Made by a program: the position numbers and the translations under genes
Notes under the pieces: model-generated
Told to the model about the DNA's origin: nothing
The model's database searches: none
What the model saw: only the letters and a program-made list of their open reading frames with translations
In this document: one piece after another, positions 35,623 to 44,952 of the stretch
Layout: each line of letters starts with the position of its first letter
Position numbering within the stretch: the first letter of the stretch is position 1
Assembly (NCBI GenBank): GCA_029259775.1
Contig: JAJDEN010000046.1
Coordinates: 1-64,000, forward strand
DNA: 64,000 nucleotides
Direction of reading: 5' to 3'
Source: Planctomycetota bacterium
GTDB taxonomy: Bacteria; Planctomycetota; PLA2; JAEUHO01

Positions 35623-38475
35623 TCAGCCTGCCGGCACCGGCGCGGGAGGCGCGTCGGGCGGGGCCGCGGCGGCGTCCCCGAGCGCCGCGTCCTCCTCCGT
35701 GGCTCCGGTCCACGCCCCGCAGAGCGAGGCGCAGACGAGCAGCAGGATCACGTCCGCGGCGGCGTAGGCGAAGACGGTGTACGCCTTCGTCATCCACCAG
35801 TTGTTACGCCACCAGGCCCAGATGGCGGTGGCAATGGCGGCGCCGCGGGCGGCGAAGGAGAGCGCGAGATCACCGAGAACGCAGCGCAGGGTGCCCCCGG
35901 TCGCGCCGGCCGTGCGCTCGATCGCACGGCTCAGGGCGGCGACGATCAGGATCCAGGGCAAGGCCATGCGCAGCGCCAGCTGGATGCCGGCGACCATGAT
36001 CTGCCAGGTGATGACCGCGCCCCCGGCCGCGTCGAGCGGCTGGGCGTCCCCCCCGCCCAGCCCGGCGAAGGCCTGCCCCACGTCCAGCGTGGAGAAGCTC
36101 TCCTCGAATCCCATGGCGTGGAAGACGGCGGTCCGGACCGCCAGGATGCCCACGGCGAGCCACGCCAGCGCGGTCCGACCGGTCGGGACCTGGGCGCGGG
36201 CGGCGAGCGCGGCGCCGACGGCAACCAAGGCGAAAACGGCGAACTCCGCGTCCATCACCGAGAGCCGGCGGGCGAGCGCCACGGCCGCGAGGATCCGCAC
36301 GAGCAGGCGGCCGTTCGCCGAGCCGCGGAAGATCGTCACGACCAGCGCGGCCAAACCGAGCGCGTTCACGGCCATCACCACGATCATCGAGAGCGGCGTG
36401 CCCGGCGCGAGGTCGATGCCCGCGAGCCATCCTTGGTCCGCGTCGAGCCGCAAGAAGAACGCACCGCCGAGGGCCAGTGTCGCCAGGAGGATGCCGGGCA
36501 GGTCGGCGGCTCGGTTCCCGGGGCGGAGCCGCACCAGGATCGGCACGAGGAGCGTCAGCGCCGCGCCGGTGAACAGCCAGGTGAGGTCGCGCATCGGCGT
36601 GAGATTGACCCACGGATCCAGGTCGCTGCCCTCGGCCAGGCGCGTCGCGACGAAGAGGACGATGCCGAGGAGCGCCAACGCCGCACGTTCCCACACGGGC
36701 CGGCCGCGCAGGCCCCGCGACCACACCATCCACAGCACGATCGCCACACCGGCGACGCCGTACAAGTGGCGCAAGCGGACGTAGGGATCGATGAAGGGCC
36801 GCATGGTGAGCGTGAAGCCGATCAGCACGCCGCCGAAGGCGGCGATGAGACCAGGCGACGCGCGCGTGGCTGCGGCGATGCTCGCGCCCATCCGCCGCGG
36901 CCGTAGGAACACCGCACACAGCACAGCCAGGATCAGCACGACGACGAGGCTGCGATCGAGCGACCCGTCCTCCGTGATCGGCCCCGTGAAGGTCTCCTGC
37001 AGCGTCAGCCCCGCCCCCGTGAGGATCGGCACCGAGGCCAGGCAGGCCACGGTGAAGGCCGCCCCACGCCACGCGTCGATGCCCAGGGCGCGCGCGGCGC
37101 CGTAGCCACCGGCGAGGACGAGCCCCCCCGCGACGGGAGCGGATACGGAGAGCGCGCTGGAGAGGGTCGAGAGCATGTCGAACGTGAGCAGGAAGGCCAG
37201 CGTCAGGCCGGCCAGCGCGGCGAGGGCGGCCCGGGAGGCCACACGCGCGCTGAGGCCCGGTGCGGAGACGATGGCCACGAGGACAACGAGCCAGATCGCG
37301 GCGACGAGAAGAGCGAGCGTGGCGTGCCCGGCCGAGTTGGGGCGGAGCAGGTCGTTGACCTCGTCGGTCAGCGTGAGCACGGAGTACTCGGCGCGGCGGC
37401 GCTCGATCACGTCCACGGCGTCCCCGTGCAACGAACGCGCCACCTGGATGCGTGCTTCGAGGTAGGCAATGAGCGCGCCCTCCTCGATCTCGCGCGGGAG
37501 GTCCATGAGGCGCCGGTCGGGCGGTGCGTCGGCGAGTGGCGGCTGCGGAAGGCCCATCAGCGCACACAGCGTCGGCGCGAGGGCGCACTGATCGACCGGC
37601 TCGCTGCCGCCGCGGCTCGGCAGATGCGCGCGGGCGACGCCGGGCCCGACGATCACGAAGGGCGCACGCTTGGCGACGGCCTCGCCGCCGCCGTGTGTGC
37701 CCATGCTCGAGACGCCGTGGTCCGACGCGATCATCACGGTGCCCTTGGGATGGCGCTTCAAGAACGCCTCGACGACGCCTTGGATCTCGCCGTCGACGAG
37801 GCTACAGGCCTTCCGGTACTCCGGGCCGAGCGCCCCATACTTGTGACCCGCGTGGTCGGGCTTCGTGAGGTGCAAGGTGAGACAGTCGGCGCCCGCTTGG
37901 ATGCGCTCGAGGATGTGCGGGATGGCCTGGGCGTCGCACTTGCCCTGGTCGACCGGGCCCTGGTCGGAGAACTGCTTCACATCGCGCTCAGGGTGCGGGT
38001 AGGCGTCCTCGCAGAACTGGAACGCCGCGGCGTCACCGCCGTGCGCCGTGTGGGCCCCGCGCTCGAAGAGGTAGTGGATGATGCTGCCGCGGACCTTGCG
38101 CGCCTTGAAGTTGCGGAAGCCCGTGAGCAGGTCGGGCCGCCGCCCGGTCAGCAGGGCGCGCACGCAGGGCGCCGTCAGGGTCGGCTCGCCGGCGATGGCC
38201 GTGCCCCAGGCGCCGCGCTTGGCGAAGTCCTGCAGCCAGGGCATCGGTGCGTCCTTCGTCGCCCACGCCACGTCCTCTCGCAAGCCGTCGATGATCACGA
38301 GGCAGAACGGCGGCGCTTCGTCGGTGCGCGCGCCGACGTCCGGCAAGGTGACCGGCGCGGGGACCTTCATCCACGCCTCCATCGCGAGGCGACCGACGCC
38401 GATGAGGCCGAGAAGCGTCAACGCGAAGACAATGAGCACCCGGGCGGGAGGATGTTGGGAAGCGTGCGGGATCAC
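35623..38475 (-). CDS. GPI-ethanolamine-phosphate-transferase-like membrane phosphotransferase
   Basis: A 950-residue alkaline-phosphatase-superfamily membrane enzyme. One helix (about 12-33) leads into an extracytoplasmic catalytic domain. Its putative metal and nucleophile residues are D63 (VIIDGLRED), T101 (EPTLTAPCVRALLTGRRP), D207 and H211 (KPDHAGHKYG), D252 and H253 (IASDHGVSSMG) and H261 (HGGG). From about 380 to 940 there are about twelve hydrophobic segments. This order, and the PTxTxPxVxALxTG and DHAGHxYG motifs, resemble eukaryotic PIG-N/O/G ethanolamine-phosphate transferases more than bacterial EptA. Sulfatase or phosphodiesterase activity is the main alternative. The GTG start overlaps the stop of the upstream gene (GTGA). 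Confidence 0.88.
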   Translation of the reverse strand: MIPHASQHPPARVLIVFALTLLGLIGVGRLAMEAWMKVPAPVTLPDVGARTDEAPPFCLVIIDGLREDVAWATKDAPMPWLQDFAKRGAWGTAIAGEPTLTAPCVRALLTGRRPDLLTGFRNFKARKVRGSIIHYLFERGAHTAHGGDAAAFQFCEDAYPHPERDVKQFSDQGPVDQGKCDAQAIPHILERIQAGADCLTLHLTKPDHAGHKYGALGPEYRKACSLVDGEIQGVVEAFLKRHPKGTVMIASDHGVSSMGTHGGGEAVAKRAPFVIVGPGVARAHLPSRGGSEPVDQCALAPTLCALMGLPQPPLADAPPDRRLMDLPREIEEGALIAYLEARIQVARSLHGDAVDVIERRRAEYSVLTLTDEVNDLLRPNSAGHATLALLVAAIWLVVLVAIVSAPGLSARVASRAALAALAGLTLAFLLTFDMLSTLSSALSVSAPVAGGLVLAGGYGAARALGIDAWRGAAFTVACLASVPILTGAGLTLQETFTGPITEDGSLDRSLVVVLILAVLCAVFLRPRRMGASIAAATRASPGLIAAFGGVLIGFTLTMRPFIDPYVRLRHLYGVAGVAIVLWMVWSRGLRGRPVWERAALALLGIVLFVATRLAEGSDLDPWVNLTPMRDLTWLFTGAALTLLVPILVRLRPGNRAADLPGILLATLALGGAFFLRLDADQGWLAGIDLAPGTPLSMIVVMAVNALGLAALVVTIFRGSANGRLLVRILAAVALARRLSVMDAEFAVFALVAVGAALAARAQVPTGRTALAWLAVGILAVRTAVFHAMGFEESFSTLDVGQAFAGLGGGDAQPLDAAGGAVITWQIMVAGIQLALRMALPWILIVAALSRAIERTAGATGGTLRCVLGDLALSFAARGAAIATAIWAWWRNNWWMTKAYTVFAYAAADVILLLVCASLCGAWTGATEEDAALGDAAAAPPDAPPAPVPAG

Positions 38476-39242
38476 GGCAGGCGGCCCGTTTCGAGGTAGC
38501 GCAGCGCCAGGAAGGCGAGCGCCGCCATGGTCGCGGCGCTGGCCACGTAGACGCGGAACCAGTTGCGCGTGCTCACGCCGAAGAAGCCCGCCACACCGAG
38601 TACGGCGCCGCCCGCGAGGAGCGCCATCCAGCCGTGGCCCAGGCCGCTGCTCGAAGTGCCTTCACGCAGCGCCTGCCCGATGAACGTGTGCGTGAAGCGG
38701 CACGTCGCGGCCAGGACCACGGCGGCCACGCCCACGAGGATGCAGAGGATCAGCACCGGGGCCCGCGCGCGGCGGAAGCGGTGGAAGAGGAAATACGCCG
38801 CAAGCAGGAAAGCGCCGATCGGGATCCCGTACAGCAGGATCCGCAGCAGCTCGAGCCGGCGCTGGTGCGCGCCGGCTTCCACGCCGGGGTTCATCGTGGC
38901 GTCCAGCTCGGCGCTGAACGTCTGCGCCGTGCGAACCCAGCGAATCAGGTCGGCGCCCCGCAGCGTTCCCTCGTCGACCATGGATTGGGCGATCTCGCGA
39001 AAGGCCTCCCCCCCAGCGGGCGGCGTCTCGCGGGCATCAAGATCCCGGTTCACGGCCTCCAGGAACTGCTGCGCACGCTCGGGCTCGATCAGGACCCAGG
39101 GCAGGAAGAAGCTCACACCGACGCAGAGGGCCGCGAGTGCCCCGGCCAGACCGGTCACGCGCAGGCGCGGACGCGCAGGCTCAGGCGCGGAGGCCTCGGC
39201 CGTCGCGCCCTCCTTCGGAGGGGGGGGTGATGCTTCTCCCAT
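38472..39242 (-). CDS. four-helix membrane protein of unknown function
   Basis: Not recognised. This 256-residue protein has a Pro/Ala/Glu-rich N-terminus and a first membrane helix at about 29-50. An exported, helical, charged loop follows (about 52-128: ERAQQFLEAVNRDLDARE ...), then three further hydrophobic segments (about 132-152, 163-183, 203-222) and a short final one. It overlaps by 4 bp the start of the large phosphotransferase, so the two are translationally coupled and probably act together. The gene is divergent from the UvrA paralogue. Confidence 0.75.
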   Translation of the reverse strand: MGEASPPPPKEGATAEASAPEPARPRLRVTGLAGALAALCVGVSFFLPWVLIEPERAQQFLEAVNRDLDARETPPAGGEAFREIAQSMVDEGTLRGADLIRWVRTAQTFSAELDATMNPGVEAGAHQRRLELLRILLYGIPIGAFLLAAYFLFHRFRRARAPVLILCILVGVAAVVLAATCRFTHTFIGQALREGTSSSGLGHGWMALLAGGAVLGVAGFFGVSTRNWFRVYVASAATMAALAFLALRYLETGRLP

Positions 39243-39286
39243 CGGAACGGCTCAATGTAGCCGCACGCGGCGCCTACCATGCCCCG

Positions 39287-41734
39287 ATGTCCGGCGATGG
39301 CCCCCCCACGATCCGCATCCATGGTGCCCGGACCCACAACCTCCGGGACCTCGATCTGGAGCTGCCGCGCGGAGCGTGGACCGTCGTCTGCGGCGTGTCG
39401 GGCTCCGGCAAGTCGTCCCTCGTCCTGGACACGCTCGGGGCGGAGTCACGCCGGCGCTTTCTCGGCACGTTCCGCCGCGCGGGCACGGCGCTCGAAGGCC
39501 TGCCGCGACCCGACGTCGACCGCATCGAGGGACTGCCGCCCGCGGTAACGGCCGGCTTTGCGGCCCGTCGCCCCGGGGTGCGCGCCACGCTCGGCACGGT
39601 CACCGAGGTAACCCATGCCCTGCGCGCCCTCTTCATGCGGGCGGCCACGCCGCATTGCCCCCGCTGCGAGCGACCCGTGGACGCCTCCACGCGCGAGGCC
39701 GTGGCGGCGGGGCTGCTTGCGCTGCCCGACGGCACGCGTCTCGTGCTGGCCGCGCCGTTCGGCCAAGGCCCAGGTGCTCTGGAAACCGCCACGCGCGAGG
39801 GCTTCGTGCGCGCGCGAGTCGACCACGCGGACGTGCAGCGCATCGAGGACATCGACGCGGCCGGCGTCGCCGACGACGCCCGGGTCGAGGTCGTGCTGGA
39901 CCGGCTCGTCGTGAAGGCGGAGGCGAGCGATCGGTTCAGCGCCTCGATCGACCAGGCCTTCACGCTCGGCCACGGGCGGCTGGTCGTCCTCCGGCCGGAC
40001 GCGGAAGGCGACGACCGCGAGCAGGCCTACGCCGACCGACCGTGGTGCGCACCCTGTGACATCACCTACCCGCCGCTGAGCACGTCGCTGTTCTCGTTCA
40101 ACAGCCCGCTCGGCGCCTGCCCCACATGCGAGGGACGCGGAGACGCGGACGGCCCCTGCACCGACTGCGGCGGGACGCGCCTCTCGCCCTACCCACGCGC
40201 CGCGCGCTTGGCTGGCGACACGTTGCCCGACCTCGAAGCGCTGCCGCTGGCCGACCTGCGCACGCGGCTCGAGGGGCTCGCCCTGCCGGAGGCGCTCCTC
40301 ACGCTGACGCTCCCCGCACGCGAGGACGCCCTGGCGAGGCTCGGGTTCCTGGACGAGGTCGGCCTCGGCTACCTGGCGCCCGCGCGCGCCGCGGCCACGC
40401 TCTCGGGCGGAGAATTGCGCCGTGCGCGACTGGCCTCGGCTTGTGCCGCGCGCATGAGCGGGCTGCTGTTCCTGCTCGACGAACCGACCGCCGGACTGCA
40501 CCCCGCCGACCGACCCGTCCTGCGGGAACGCCTGCGCGCCCTGGTGGAGGATGGCAACACCGTCGTCTGCGTCGAGCACGACCTCGAGATGCTGCGCCAC
40601 GCGGACTGGCTCGTGGAGCTCGGACCGGGCGCGGGCACGCTCGGCGGGCAGTTGCTCGGCAGTGGACCGGCTGCGCTGGCGCTCTCGAAGGCTGCGTCCC
40701 CCACGACGGCCGCCCTCGCCGCGGAGCGCGACGCGCCGCGGGCCGCCCCGCGCGAGCCGAGTGCCTGGGTCGAGCTCCGGGGGGCGACGCAGCACAACCT
40801 GGAGGGTGTGGACTGCCGCCTGCCCGTGCGCGGCCTCACGGCGGTGACCGGCGTGAGCGGCGCGGGCAAGAGCACGCTCGCCTTGCAGGTGTTCGCGCCG
40901 GCGGCGCGCGCCGCCCACGAGCGCGAGGCCCGGCCCGACACGCTGACGTCGATCACGGGGCTGGACGCGTTCGACCGCGTCGTGATCGCCGACGGCGGCG
41001 CACCGCGGCATCCGCGCGCGGTCGCCGGCAGCGTGCTCGGTGTGCTTACGCCGCTCCGCGGCCTCTTCGCGCAGACCCTCGAAGCGCGCGCGCGCGGCTG
41101 GGGCCCCTCGTGGTTCTCCACGCATGTGGAAGGCGGGCGCTGCAGCGCCTGCAAGGGCACGGGCCGACGCACGGTGGTCCTACGCGACCTGCCGCAGCAC
41201 CGCATCCCGTGCGACGTGTGCGCCGGATCCCGCTTCCGCGCCGACATCGAGCGCGTGCGCGTGAAAGGCTACTCCTTCGCCGACGTGCTGCGCATGACGA
41301 TCGGCGACGGCGCGAGCGTCTTCCGCGACCTGCCCCGCGTCCGCGGACCGCTGCAAGCTGCGGCAGACGTCGGCCTCGGCTACATCCAGTTGGGCGAGGC
41401 CACGACGCGCGTGTCCGGCGGCGAGGCGCTCCGGCTCCGGCTGGCCGCGGCGCTTGGACGAGGCGGACGGTCGCGCACGCTCTACGTCTTGGACGAACCG
41501 TGTGCGGGTCTCCATCCGACCGATGTCGCGCACCTGGTGGATGTGCTGCTGCGTCTCGCGGAGCGCGGCAACGCCGTGGTCGCCGTGGAGCATCACGTCG
41601 ACCTGATTCGGCGCGCGGACCACGTCATCGAGATCGGCCCGGGGCCGGGCAAGGACGGCGGCCGCGTCGTCTACCAGGGTCCGCCTGCCGGACTCGCCGC
41701 TGTGCCCGGCGCCGCGACGGCACCGTTCCTGTAG
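39287..41734 (+). CDS. UvrA-family ABC ATPase lacking the insertion domain
   Basis: An 815-residue UvrA paralogue (UvrA is usually about 940). It has two ABC modules: Walker A GVSGSGKSS and GVSGAGKST, signatures LSGGELRRARLAS and VSGGEALRLRLA, and Walker B FLLDEPTAGLHP and YVLDEPCAGLHP. The UvrB-binding region appears present after HCPRCERPVD. Zinc module 1 is CPTC ... CTDC, but the cysteine pairs are only about 10 residues apart, whereas in UvrA the insertion domain of about 100 residues lies between them. The second zinc module CSAC ... CDVC is intact. I start at ATG 39287 (MSGDGPPTIRIHGARTHNL). It may serve excision repair or drug tolerance. Confidence 0.93.
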   Translation: MSGDGPPTIRIHGARTHNLRDLDLELPRGAWTVVCGVSGSGKSSLVLDTLGAESRRRFLGTFRRAGTALEGLPRPDVDRIEGLPPAVTAGFAARRPGVRATLGTVTEVTHALRALFMRAATPHCPRCERPVDASTREAVAAGLLALPDGTRLVLAAPFGQGPGALETATREGFVRARVDHADVQRIEDIDAAGVADDARVEVVLDRLVVKAEASDRFSASIDQAFTLGHGRLVVLRPDAEGDDREQAYADRPWCAPCDITYPPLSTSLFSFNSPLGACPTCEGRGDADGPCTDCGGTRLSPYPRAARLAGDTLPDLEALPLADLRTRLEGLALPEALLTLTLPAREDALARLGFLDEVGLGYLAPARAAATLSGGELRRARLASACAARMSGLLFLLDEPTAGLHPADRPVLRERLRALVEDGNTVVCVEHDLEMLRHADWLVELGPGAGTLGGQLLGSGPAALALSKAASPTTAALAAERDAPRAAPREPSAWVELRGATQHNLEGVDCRLPVRGLTAVTGVSGAGKSTLALQVFAPAARAAHEREARPDTLTSITGLDAFDRVVIADGGAPRHPRAVAGSVLGVLTPLRGLFAQTLEARARGWGPSWFSTHVEGGRCSACKGTGRRTVVLRDLPQHRIPCDVCAGSRFRADIERVRVKGYSFADVLRMTIGDGASVFRDLPRVRGPLQAAADVGLGYIQLGEATTRVSGGEALRLRLAAALGRGGRSRTLYVLDEPCAGLHPTDVAHLVDVLLRLAERGNAVVAVEHHVDLIRRADHVIEIGPGPGKDGGRVVYQGPPAGLAAVPGAATAPFL

Positions 41735-41743
41735 GCCCGGCCC

Positions 41744-43141
41744 CTACGCCTGCCGGCTCACCTGCGTGGCCGTCTCGGCCAGGAGCCAGCCCGCCGCGCG
41801 CTGGGCGACGTGTTTCGTCTCCATGCGCGCACGCACCTCGGTCAGCGCGTGGCGGGTGTCGGCCCAGGCCGCTTCAGTGCCTGCGGTATCCAGGAAATCA
41901 CGCGCGATGCTCTCGCCCGCGTTGGGCGCCCAGCACAACCTCTCGCGCAACACCTGCCGCCCGCAGACGAGGTTGGCGAGCGCGATCCAGGGCGACGTGA
42001 TCAATCCCTGGGCGAAGACCCACTCGAAGAGGCTCAGGCGGTAGTAGACGGCGGTCGGCACGAGGTCCACGGCGAGTTGCGCCGTCGCCGTACCGCTCGC
42101 AGCCACGGCGCCCAGCAACGGGATCGTGCCCGCGAGCGGTGCGGGGATGTCGCCGCTCGTCGCCTCGATGTGGCTTGGCTGCCAGCGCGCCGCGCGCGCC
42201 CGATGGCGGAAGAGCGTCTCGTGCTCGGCGCTGGCGAGACGCAGCACGAAGCGGGCGTGCGGCAGCTCGCGCTCGATGAGCTCGGCGGCCTCGACGAGGA
42301 TCGGCGTGTTGCGCTTGATCTCGGCCCGCCGGCTGCCCGGCCAGAGCTCGACGATGGCCGCACCTTCCGAGGCGGCGTCCCCCGGGAACGCGGCGTCGGT
42401 CCGCGCCGGCGGGAGCGGCGCCTCGAAGAGCGGGTGGCCCACGTAGTGCGTCGGCAGACCGGACGCTTCGAAGAGCAGCGGCTCGAAGGGAAACGTCGCG
42501 AGGATCGTGTCCACGGCCTTGCGCCAGCGCAGGATGCGCCACGGCGTATGGGCCCAGATCTGGGGCGCGACGAGATGCACGGTACGCACGCCGCGCTTCT
42601 TGGCCCATTCGGCGAGACGGCAGTTCAACCCCGGGAAGTCCACCGTGAGCAATACGTCGGGCGGCTCCTCGCGGAAGCGCGCGAGGGTCTCGGCGCAGAG
42701 CCGCCACCAGGTGCCGAGGGACGCGACGACGGCCGTGAAGCCGTACGCGGCGTGCGAGGTGATGTCCTTGTCGAGCTCGGCTCCGGCCGCAGCCAGCGCG
42801 GGGCCGCCGTAGCCGCGCACGCGCAAGCCCGGGCACGCCTCCCGCGCACGCCGGATCACGCGCGCGGCGAGCTGATCGCCCGACGCCTCCCCCGCGACGA
42901 CGAAGACGGTCGCGCCGTCGCACAGGCCGGCCGCGGTCGCCGGCGCATCGGCGAGCGGTGGCGGCGTACCGCCGAGCAACTTGCGCGCGCGCGCTTTCAG
43001 CCACGGCGTGAGGATCGGGGAGAGCGGCAGGAAGACCAGGAACGGCAGGGCCCCGGCCATCGTGCGCACGGCCAGCCAGGCCACCCGGAGATGGTCGCCC
43101 AGCGTCGTCTTGGGTGCCGCGGCGTCGGGTGCGCTAGGCAT
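41744..43141 (-). CDS. lpxB: lipid-A-disaccharide synthase
   Basis: LpxB (glycosyltransferase family 19) joins UDP-2,3-diacylglucosamine and lipid X to form lipid A disaccharide. The family features run VFVVAGEASGDQLAARV, RGYGGPALAAAGAE, LLTVDFPGLNCRLAEWAKKRGV, HLVAPQIWAH, and ELWPGSRRAEIKRNTPILVEA. Acceptor-side residues are in ASGTATAQLA. The length is 465 against about 380 because of an N-terminal extension of about 75 residues carrying a hydrophobic segment (MAGALPFLVFLPLSPILTPWL), which may be a membrane anchor. The start at 43141 overlaps the CPBP gene stop by 8 bp; a further ATG 27 bp upstream is possible. Confidence 0.95.
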   Translation of the reverse strand: MPSAPDAAAPKTTLGDHLRVAWLAVRTMAGALPFLVFLPLSPILTPWLKARARKLLGGTPPPLADAPATAAGLCDGATVFVVAGEASGDQLAARVIRRAREACPGLRVRGYGGPALAAAGAELDKDITSHAAYGFTAVVASLGTWWRLCAETLARFREEPPDVLLTVDFPGLNCRLAEWAKKRGVRTVHLVAPQIWAHTPWRILRWRKAVDTILATFPFEPLLFEASGLPTHYVGHPLFEAPLPPARTDAAFPGDAASEGAAIVELWPGSRRAEIKRNTPILVEAAELIERELPHARFVLRLASAEHETLFRHRARAARWQPSHIEATSGDIPAPLAGTIPLLGAVAASGTATAQLAVDLVPTAVYYRLSLFEWVFAQGLITSPWIALANLVCGRQVLRERLCWAPNAGESIARDFLDTAGTEAAWADTRHALTEVRARMETKHVAQRAAGWLLAETATQVSRQA

Positions 43142-43763
43142 CGGCCGCCTGGCTCGTGAGCTCGGCATGCTTGGCGCCGAGCCAGCCGAGGTTGAGCGCG
43201 TTCACGGTCACATGCGCGAGGATCGACGGCCAGACACTATCGCTCGCGTCCCGTAGCAGGCCGAGCAGGAGGCCGGCGGCGAGCGCGAAGAGCGGATACC
43301 CCCACAAGCCGCGCCGCGGCAGGATGTGCACCAGACCGAAGAGGCAGGTCGTTCCGATCAGACCGAGATGCGGCCAGAGCGCCCCGCGGAACAGCAGTTC
43401 CTCGCCGACGCCCGAGAACAGGGCCAGGGCGAGCGCCTGCTTCCACGTGAGCGGTCCGAAGACCTCGGCCATGATCGCGGCGGCGTGCTTCACGCCAGGC
43501 AGCGCTCGGAGCCCCACGTGCACCACACCCACGATCACCAACCCCAAGCCGATGCCCGCGAACAGGAGGCCCAGCGACGGGAAGGCGAGGCCCAGGAACG
43601 AGTCGGTGTCCGCGCCGCCCTCGGTGCGAGCAAAGAGCGCGTAGCCGACGGCAAACAACGCGACGATCCCGTAGAAGCCCGCCGCAAGGCGAACGATGCC
43701 GCGCGTGCCCAACGTCGCGTGTTGCGGCTCGGTCGGCTGGGGTGATGTAGGGTCATTCGTCAC
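43134..43763 (-). CDS. CPBP-family intramembrane metalloprotease
   Basis: A 209-residue protein with about six membrane helices and the CPBP (CAAX-type, Rce1-like) motifs: GVGEELLFRG (EExxxR), TCLFGLVHIL (FxxxH) and ILAHVTVNALN (HxxxN). These form the glutamate/histidine zinc site of intramembrane proteases. In bacteria such proteins often act in protein processing or bacteriocin self-immunity; no substrate is evident here. I start at GTG 43763 (reading MTNDPTSPQ), although the ribosome site is weak. It overlaps lpxB and is divergent from lpxD by 36 bp. Confidence 0.9.
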   Translation of the reverse strand: MTNDPTSPQPTEPQHATLGTRGIVRLAAGFYGIVALFAVGYALFARTEGGADTDSFLGLAFPSLGLLFAGIGLGLVIVGVVHVGLRALPGVKHAAAIMAEVFGPLTWKQALALALFSGVGEELLFRGALWPHLGLIGTTCLFGLVHILPRRGLWGYPLFALAAGLLLGLLRDASDSVWPSILAHVTVNALNLGWLGAKHAELTSQAADA

Positions 43764-43799
43764 GGCGCGAGGGTAGCATCCCGGCAGGAGTCCCCGCCC

Positions 43800-44885
43800 A
43801 TGCAGACCCCCGCCGAAGCCGCCAGCATCCTCACGCTCCACGCCCTCGCCCGCGAACTGGGTTTGGATGTGCCCGAGGGGCCCGATGTCGAGATCACGGG
43901 TGTCGCCGCGGTCACGAACGCGGGCCCGACGGAGATCACCTTCCTGGCCAACGCGCGCTATGTCGATCACGTTCGGGCGTCGAAGGCAGCTGCCGTCCTG
44001 GTGACCGAGGACTTCGACGTCGAAGCCTCGGTGCCCCTGTTCCGGACGAAACACCCGCGCCTCGTGTGGGCCCGGCTCGTGGAGCAGTTCCACCCCTACC
44101 AACGCCCGGCGCCGGGCGTGCATCCGACCGCCGTGGTGCCCGAAGGCACGGAGCTCGGCGACGACGTGCACGTCGGCGCCTACGCTGTGCTCGGCGAGCA
44201 GGTGCGCATCGGAGCGCGCACCACGATCCACCCCCACGTCGTCCTCTACGACGACGTGCAGATCGGCGCGAACACCGAGATCCACAGCCACGTCAGCGTG
44301 CGGCACGGCACGCGCATCGGCGACGACGTAATCATCCACAACGGCACGATCCTCGGCGCCGACGGCTTCGGTTTCGAAGCCGACAGCAAGGGCCACCTGC
44401 ACAAGGTCCCGCAAGTGGGCAACGTCGTCATCGAAGACGACGTCGAGATCCAGGCGAACGCCGCGGTCGATCGTTCCGCCGTCGGCTCGACCCGCATCGG
44501 GCGCAACACCAAGCTCGACAATTTCGCGCAGGTCGCGCACGGCTGCACGATCGGCGAGAGCACGATCGTCTGTGGTCAGGTCGGACTCGCGGGCTCGACG
44601 CACGTCGGCAGCCACGTGCTCCTCGGTGGGCAGTGCGGCTTCAGTGGCCACACGACCGTGGGCGACCGCGTCCGCGTCGCCGCCCAGTCGGGCATCATGC
44701 GCGACTGCGACGAGGGCAAGACCTACGCCGGCTCCCCCGCCTACGAGATCAGCCAGATGATGCGCACGGCGGGCTTGCTGCCCAAGATCCCCGACATGTT
44801 CAAGCGCCTGCGGCGGATCGAGAACGCGCTGGGACGCCTCGAAGCGGCGCAGGATGACGGCGCCGAGGCCACGAACGACGCGTAG
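43800..44885 (+). CDS. lpxD: UDP-3-O-acylglucosamine N-acyltransferase
   Basis: LpxD adds the second hydroxy-acyl chain to UDP-3-O-acylglucosamine in lipid A synthesis. The N-terminal uridine-binding domain (about 1-105) contains the GVAAVTNAGPTEITFLAN motif. It is followed by about ten left-handed beta-helix hexapeptide turns (IGARTTIHPHVVLYDDVQIG ... VIEDDVEIQANAAVDR) and a C-terminal helix (about 318-345). The catalytic histidine is H247 (AQVAHGCTIG) and HNGTILGADGFGFE is the family segment before it. An AGGAG site precedes the ATG. The length of 361 is normal. Confidence 0.97.
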   Translation: MQTPAEAASILTLHALARELGLDVPEGPDVEITGVAAVTNAGPTEITFLANARYVDHVRASKAAAVLVTEDFDVEASVPLFRTKHPRLVWARLVEQFHPYQRPAPGVHPTAVVPEGTELGDDVHVGAYAVLGEQVRIGARTTIHPHVVLYDDVQIGANTEIHSHVSVRHGTRIGDDVIIHNGTILGADGFGFEADSKGHLHKVPQVGNVVIEDDVEIQANAAVDRSAVGSTRIGRNTKLDNFAQVAHGCTIGESTIVCGQVGLAGSTHVGSHVLLGGQCGFSGHTTVGDRVRVAAQSGIMRDCDEGKTYAGSPAYEISQMMRTAGLLPKIPDMFKRLRRIENALGRLEAAQDDGAEATNDA

Positions 44886-44952
44886 CGCCGCCTAGGCGGC
44901 CCGCAGCGCCCCACAAACGGCTGTACCCTGGGAGGCCTCCTGGGAGGGAGCC

